Positions 58,914-64,000 of a DNA stretch of 64,000 bases are shown in pieces (positions within the stretch are counted from its first letter, which is position 1; each line of letters opens with the position of its first letter). The position numbers and the translations under genes were made by a program. The DNA lies in assembly GCA_014925825.1 (NCBI GenBank), contig JACGCK010000118.1:1-64000 (forward strand). Reading direction: 5' to 3'. Below the pieces are notes generated by a model. The model ran no database searches and was not told the origin of the DNA. It saw only the letters and a program-made list of their open reading frames with translations. This DNA comes from Pholiota molesta. Taxonomy: Eukaryota; Basidiomycota; Agaricomycetes; Agaricales; Strophariaceae.

Positions 58914-61900
58914 AGCACCTGTATGTTTCTTTTATTCACCTCCAAAGGTCCCAAAGACTGACATCGATTGTGAACCAGTCGCAAGAGGTTTGCGGAAGAT
59001 CTAAACCTATATCCAGAGCTCGGTGGCCCGCGCAAGCAGCCGCAGGAAGCGATTGTGAGCGATGAACCTGATAACAGCGGGGAGGAGATACCTACTATCT
59101 CTCTAGTCAATTGCATCATCTAGTTCATCTCCGGCTTCACCCCCAAGGGCACCGCCCAAGCAAACCGCAGTGAAGAGAAGCACGGTCATCATTTCTTCAT
59201 CCGAAGAAGAAGACAGTGAAGTGGAGGAAGTTGAATCGAGCGACGAATCGATCATTGAAATCTCGGAAGGGTGAGCGCCAACCTGCCAACGTGAAACGTT
59301 ATTAAGACGTAAAATACTCAAACTCAATGTTTGTCCAGACAATATTCCGGCCCCCAACCCAAACCAAATCCCCAACCTGCTCCTGCACCTCCTCCCCAAC
59401 AACGCCCCTCGCAATCCAGCACGACCAATCCATTCTTTCGACCTCCAGTCAAACCTGCCACCACGCAACCTCCTAGGCCACCGGACAATTCATTTCTTCC
59501 CACAACCTCAAAGAACACTATGAGTAACCAACCTCGGCCTGACGATGCATTTTTCAACAAGCCCACAGTCAAGCCTGCCAAGCCTCCCGTTCCCGTCCAC
59601 GTCCCCTCTAATCGCGATATTTTCCCTGGTGGCTTCGCACCTCGTCCTATTCCACCTCCTTCTGCTCAGGCACGCGCGAGCAATGAGGAGGAGGTCAATA
59701 TTCCTGACTTCCGGGATGACAATGTTTTTATGTCGGCGGCCGATGCCGAGAAAGCACTTCGGGACTTGATGGGCGGAAGCATGAACCAGGAGCTCGACAC
59801 GGAGACCGAGATTGATATGTCAGAGGCAATTGTCGCCGACTTCAAAGATGGCATTGAATTGCTGCCTCATCAGATCCTAGGACGCAAGTGGATGAAAGAA
59901 CGTGAAGATTTGACGAAGAAGAGAACCGGCGGAATCCTTGCAGACGATATGGGGTATATTGGCATTCGAATTTCCTTTTATCTTTCTCTGACATTTTCTT
60001 AGCCTCGGAAAGACAATCCAAACGCTAACTCGAATCGTAGAGGGTCGCGCAAAGAAATCTGACAAAGCAGAAGGATTTAGTGCTTCCACGTTGTATGTAC
60101 ATTGACTTCAACGTTTGAATCGTATTAAAATGTCTTCCAGGGTCATTTGTCCTTTAGCTCTGTTGGGTCAATGGGCAGACGAAATCACGAAGATGACGAG
60201 TCTTAGGGTGCTCAAACATCAGGGCACTAGCCGTACGACTGGTAACGCTCTTTCAAATTTCTTTTGCTCTGCTTTATAATCAAAAATTTCTTTCCTTTCA
60301 GACCCAGATGTGCTCCAGAGATACCATGTAGTTGTGACGACGTACGATACGGTCAAGTCTGAGTACATGGCCTATAGTCCTGCAGCCAAAGATGAATCCA
60401 AGGGCTCTTCGTCCAAAACCTCTTCTAAGAAGACCAGCCCGAACACTTCTGACGATGATTCGGAAGAAAACTTTGGACGGGCGATCAAGAAGCCTGCTGT
60501 CAAAGGGAAAGCCCCTGTTAAGCGCTGTGCTATCTATGGTATAAAATGGTTTCGCATCGTCCTTGGTGCGTTCTTCGTCATGAATTTGATATCGCTCTCA
60601 TAAACCCTTTCAGATGAGGCGCATAATATAAAAAATGTCAAGACTAAGGGAGCTATTGCTTGCTGTGAGCTTCAAAGCAGGTTTAGGTGGTGCTTGACTG
60701 GTACACCCATGTCTGTTTTGCCCATAATCATTCTTGACTCTCGTACTGACGGCAATCATAGGCAGAACAATGTCACCGAATTGTATTCGCTCATCAAGTT
60801 CCTGCGAATCAAACCGTTGTCCAACTGGGAACAATTTAATGATCAAATCGCGAGACCTGTGAGCAGTGGCCGTGGTGCCAGCCGCGCGATGAGGCGGTTG
60901 CAGGTGAGTTTCTTGTTACATAGATCTTATGCATCCAGCATTTTCTGACCATTTCTCTTTCTTATAGGTCGTGTTGAAACAGATCATGCTTCGACGCCGA
61001 AAAGACCAGACTCTCAACGGCAAAGCCCTCATTGATCTTCCCAAGCGCACTGTCAACGTGGTATCATGCGAGTTCGACGGTTACGAGCAGGCCTTTTATG
61101 ACTCTCTGGAGTCGAAGATGGAATCCGTTATTGAGAAGCTCATGGGAAGCAAAGGCAACAACTATATTTCCGTGTTGCTCCTCCTCTTGCGTCTCCGGCA
61201 GGCTTGTAACCATCCCATCCTCGTCTCGGAGGACTATAAAAAGGATTCGGAGGCGCTCGAGCCCAAGTCTGTTCCCAAGGGCGGCGATGATAAGGCGGCG
61301 GATCCTGATGACGACCTTATTGCGGCCTTTGGACAGTTGGGCGTCACACGCAAATGCCAGATGTGTACTTCCGAGTGGGTATCACTTTTCTTCCTTCGAG
61401 CATTTATAGAGATCACTGACACGTTTTGAAGATTGAATTCACGGAATACTGGTGAGGGCGAATGGAATACGCATTGTGTTGATTGTGTTCCCCTAGCGCA
61501 GCAGGCGAAGCAAGCTGAGATCGAGCGTCCAACGTCTGCTAAAATTCGCATGGTGCTCAAGCTCCTGCACGATATCGATGTGCGCTCGAAGGGAGAGGAG
61601 AAGACCATTATCTTTTCGCAGTTCACTAGCATGTTGGATTTACTTGAGCCATTCTTGAAGGAGAAGGGCGTCAAATACGTGCGATGTAAGTGAATCTGTT
61701 TAGCTGTTGGTGGCACTTCTGATCTTGTGAACAGATGATGGGTCCATGAACTCGAAAGATCGTGAGCTGGCCCTGAATAAGATCAAAACAAGCGCGACGA
61801 CGCATGTTATCTTGATCTCGTTCAAGGCTGGAAGCACTGGTACGTGCTTTGTCTGTCATCTATAGTTGATTAACATTTATTAATGGCTCTTAGGTCTGAA

Positions 61901-62269
61901 CTTGACTGCTTGTAACAATGTGATCCTGGTTGATCTTTGGTGGAACCCTGCGTTGGAGGATCAAGCGTTCGATCGTGCGCATCGTTTTGGACAAGTGCGC
62001 GATGTCAATATCTTCAAGCTCAAGATTGATGGAACCGTTGAGGACCGTATCTTGCTTGTGAGCCTTTTTCATTTTCTGCCTTCTTTTGTAAAATTTTTTG
62101 TTCATATTCTCATCACCTTTTCTCGTCACTGTAGTTGCAAGAGAAGAAGCGTGCTCTGGCAGCAGCAGCGCTAAGCGGTGACAAGATCAAGGACATGCGC
62201 CTCGGAATGGACGACCTCCTTGCGTTGTTCCGACCTGGAGGAAGGGACGAAGACGAGGACTCCGATTGA
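58914..62269 (+). CDS. Snf2-family DNA-dependent ATPase (Rad5/16- or Uls1-like)
   Basis: A nuclear DNA translocase. After a disordered head ([20 protein letters not shown], then a Pro/Gln-rich part) the core begins [12 protein letters not shown]. Helicase motifs in order: [17 protein letters not shown] (I, split by an intron), [11 protein letters not shown] (Ia), DEAHNIKN (II), [17 protein letters not shown] (III), [12 protein letters not shown] (IV), [12 protein letters not shown] (V) and [12 protein letters not shown] (VI). Between the lobes CQMC..NTHCVDC may be a small zinc site in place of the RING of Rad5/Rad16. A serine-rich insertion ([19 protein letters not shown]) precedes motif II. 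About ten introns; about 900 residues. The ATG at 58,914 opens a very short first exon and is uncertain. The C-terminus ends [10 protein letters not shown]. Confidence 0.85.
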
Positions 62270-62679
62270 TTTGAATCGTGTTCTTCATTTACCCAACATT
62301 TGCCAACAACTATTGAACAATTGCTATCTTGATCCTTTTTTGTAATGTCTGTCCATCTGATCCCTACAGTACTATAAGTCCTATACCCTGGTTCGAATTG
62401 TATATAGCTATTCCCAAACACATTGTATCTTGCACTCCCAACTTCATATTTGCCATTAGCAGTTACGAGCAGCCAGTCCGCGGATCAGGCAAAACGATTC
62501 CCACGTATTTTACAGATGCATTGGGCGTGTGCAATAAATCTTAATTCTTGCCGTGCTTGCTGTCTCGTTCTGCTCACAACGTTCCCAACGTCGCTCGCAT
62601 TCCCCTTTCTGAGCCTACGAAAGCTCTTATACTCAAGGACAGAGACAATGGACTGGATCTGACAACGAGAGGAAAGAAT
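62270..62679. other. Intergenic, no gene seen
   Basis: Short gap between co-oriented genes; presumed 3' UTR and promoter. Confidence 0.4.
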
Positions 62680-64000
62680 ATGGCTGAACCCCCTGCATCT
62701 GTCGCCCGGTGTGTACTACTGTTACGGCGTCCTAGCTCAATCTCACTCACCTCGCTTGTTCCATGGGCACTTTTCATTGGATAGTGAGGCGAAAAGTATC
62801 CATCAATCATTAAAAGAATTACTCAAAACCAAAGAACCGTTCGATAAAGAGGTGGATTTCCAGCGGAAGAAGTGAGAGCAATGGTCTATCATATCGGGGA
62901 CGACACTGACCATGCTACTTGTCAAGTCTCCGGAGGCGTTATTTGAACTTACTACTCGTCCATCCGACCGCTCCCGAGTCAAAGGATGTCGAGAATCATC
63001 TGTGGATGCAGACTTCCTATGCATTCATTTCATCATACAAGCAACGCATCGCAGCCCTAGATCGTGCTATCCAAAATAACCAACGCCATCAGCAGCCGCA
63101 GCAAGGCCAACAAGGACCGCATCCAGCGCGAAGCAACCATCATGGCGTCGTAGAGCACCGGAAGCTCGTCCAGCGCTTCCGCCAATTCCTCGCGGACGAG
63201 GAAAAGTTCTGGACCCAGCTCGTTCTGCGTCTTCGGCGTTTATTTGATCTTACCGAGGCCCAGCCGGCATTGGTGGCCCTTGGACTAATGACCGAGATCG
63301 ACGACATCCCTGCTACCACCGAGACCTCTGAAACCCGCGATGGTGTTATGCATGGAACCAGTGGGCGAAACCACTACCAGTTCCCGCCCGAGGATCCTGC
63401 TGTGACTTCCCTACCGACGACGCCGGAAGAGCGGGAAGGCCGCCTGGCTATTTTGAGCAAGGCGCTGATTTGTCTAGGCGATATTGCCCGCTATCGAGAG
63501 CTGTACAACGAAAGCGGCGGCAAGCGCGCAGGACAAGAGGAAGGTACATCGTCGAGGAGGGGGCGGAGTAGGCGTGGTGGAGGACCGGAGAATCCACCCC
63601 GTCCACGGAATTACACGAAAGCGCAGCAATGCTACGAACAAGCGCGACTGCTTGTTCCGACTGAAGGAAATCCATCGCATCAACTCGCCATCCTTGCATC
63701 ATACAAGAAGGATTCCTTCGCATCTCTCATTCATTACTACCGTGCTTTATGCGTTAGCCAGCCGTACGACACTGCTGCTGAGAACCTAGGCACCGTATTG
63801 TCTAAAGCCTTGGAGACATGGAGGCAACGAATGAAGAAGGAACGAGACAAGAACGCCTCAAGCGATGCCACACCCTCGCTGAGAGTCAAAATCGAAACCT
63901 TCCTGGAGAGTGTCGTAGTGCTACATGCGCTGTGGCGGGTGGGTAGCGAGAAGGGTGTTGAAAAGTGCGTACTCTTGTGCTTGACAATTTTACCTCATCT
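62680..64000 (+). CDS. EST1/SMG5-7-type protein, 5' part only
   Basis: A member of the EST1/SMG family, acting in telomerase recruitment and/or nonsense-mediated mRNA decay. MAEPPASVAR opens the gene at 62,680; short exons add SLKELLKTKEPFDKEVDFQR and LLLVHPTAPESKDVENHLWM. The main exon contains FRQFLADEEKFWTQLVLRL, ALICLGDIARYRELY, then the strongest signature: CYEQARLLVPTEGNPSHQLA, SYKKDSFASLIHYYRALCVS and PYDTAAENLGTVLSKAL. These are the 14-3-3-like TPR helices of the family. The exon stops near 63,964 at a GTGCGT donor and the gene runs off the window end. Which paralog it is cannot be told from this part. Confidence 0.88.

Overview
This window is from a filamentous basidiomycete, most likely a wood- or litter-decaying agaricomycete. 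The genes are broken by many 48-65 nt spliceosomal introns. There is a eukaryotic initiator tRNA, a dye-decolorizing peroxidase and a GH131 glucanase with a CBM1 module. The transposon load (Pogo, Tc1/mariner-like, hAT, foldback elements) is also typical of that group. No bacterial or organellar features were seen.

The window has two halves. Positions 1 to about 26,300 are a transposon nest. An unrecognised partial ORF (1-666, minus) ends at a long inverted-repeat structure (arms about 640-13,600 and 14,010-17,150). The left arm is split by a Pogo-type element (848-12,165) with 22-bp terminal inverted repeats and TA duplications. That element carries a DDE_1 transposase gene and a Ulp1-like cysteine protease gene. 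A palindromic foldback element (4,545-10,941) sits between these two genes, and it in turn contains an apparently intact TA-flanked Tc1/mariner-like transposon (7,646-10,754). The right arm holds a hAT-like insertion. Further right come a gag-like ORF, a tandem repeat, a broken hAT transposase gene (about 19.1-23.4 kb), a non-autonomous hAT element with 8-bp duplications (24,302-25,441) and a small foldback element (25,497-26,006).

Positions 26.4-64 kb are gene-dense. A GDP-L-fucose group leads: GDP-mannose 4,6-dehydratase, GDP-L-fucose synthase and a GDP-fucose-type nucleotide-sugar transporter, all on the minus strand within 9 kb, with FAD synthetase between them on the plus strand. A CpG-depleted duplicate of the transporter 3' end and a 450-bp hairpin lie beside it. 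Then come MRE11, two F-box/LRR-like genes (one without a start), a dye-decolorizing peroxidase, tRNA-iMet, a cation/proton antiporter, an ASCH-domain protein, a multi-pass membrane protein, a GH131-CBM1 enzyme, a peroxisomal hydratase-2/MaoC protein, NADH-cytochrome b5 reductase, a Snf2-family ATPase and the 5' part of an EST1/SMG-type gene cut by the window end.

The fucose genes form a plausible pathway: the first two make GDP-L-fucose from GDP-mannose and the transporter would deliver it to the Golgi lumen. MRE11, the Snf2 ATPase and the EST1-like gene are genome-maintenance or RNA-decay functions without evident linkage. All functional calls rest on recognised motifs and translation by eye; no database search was run.
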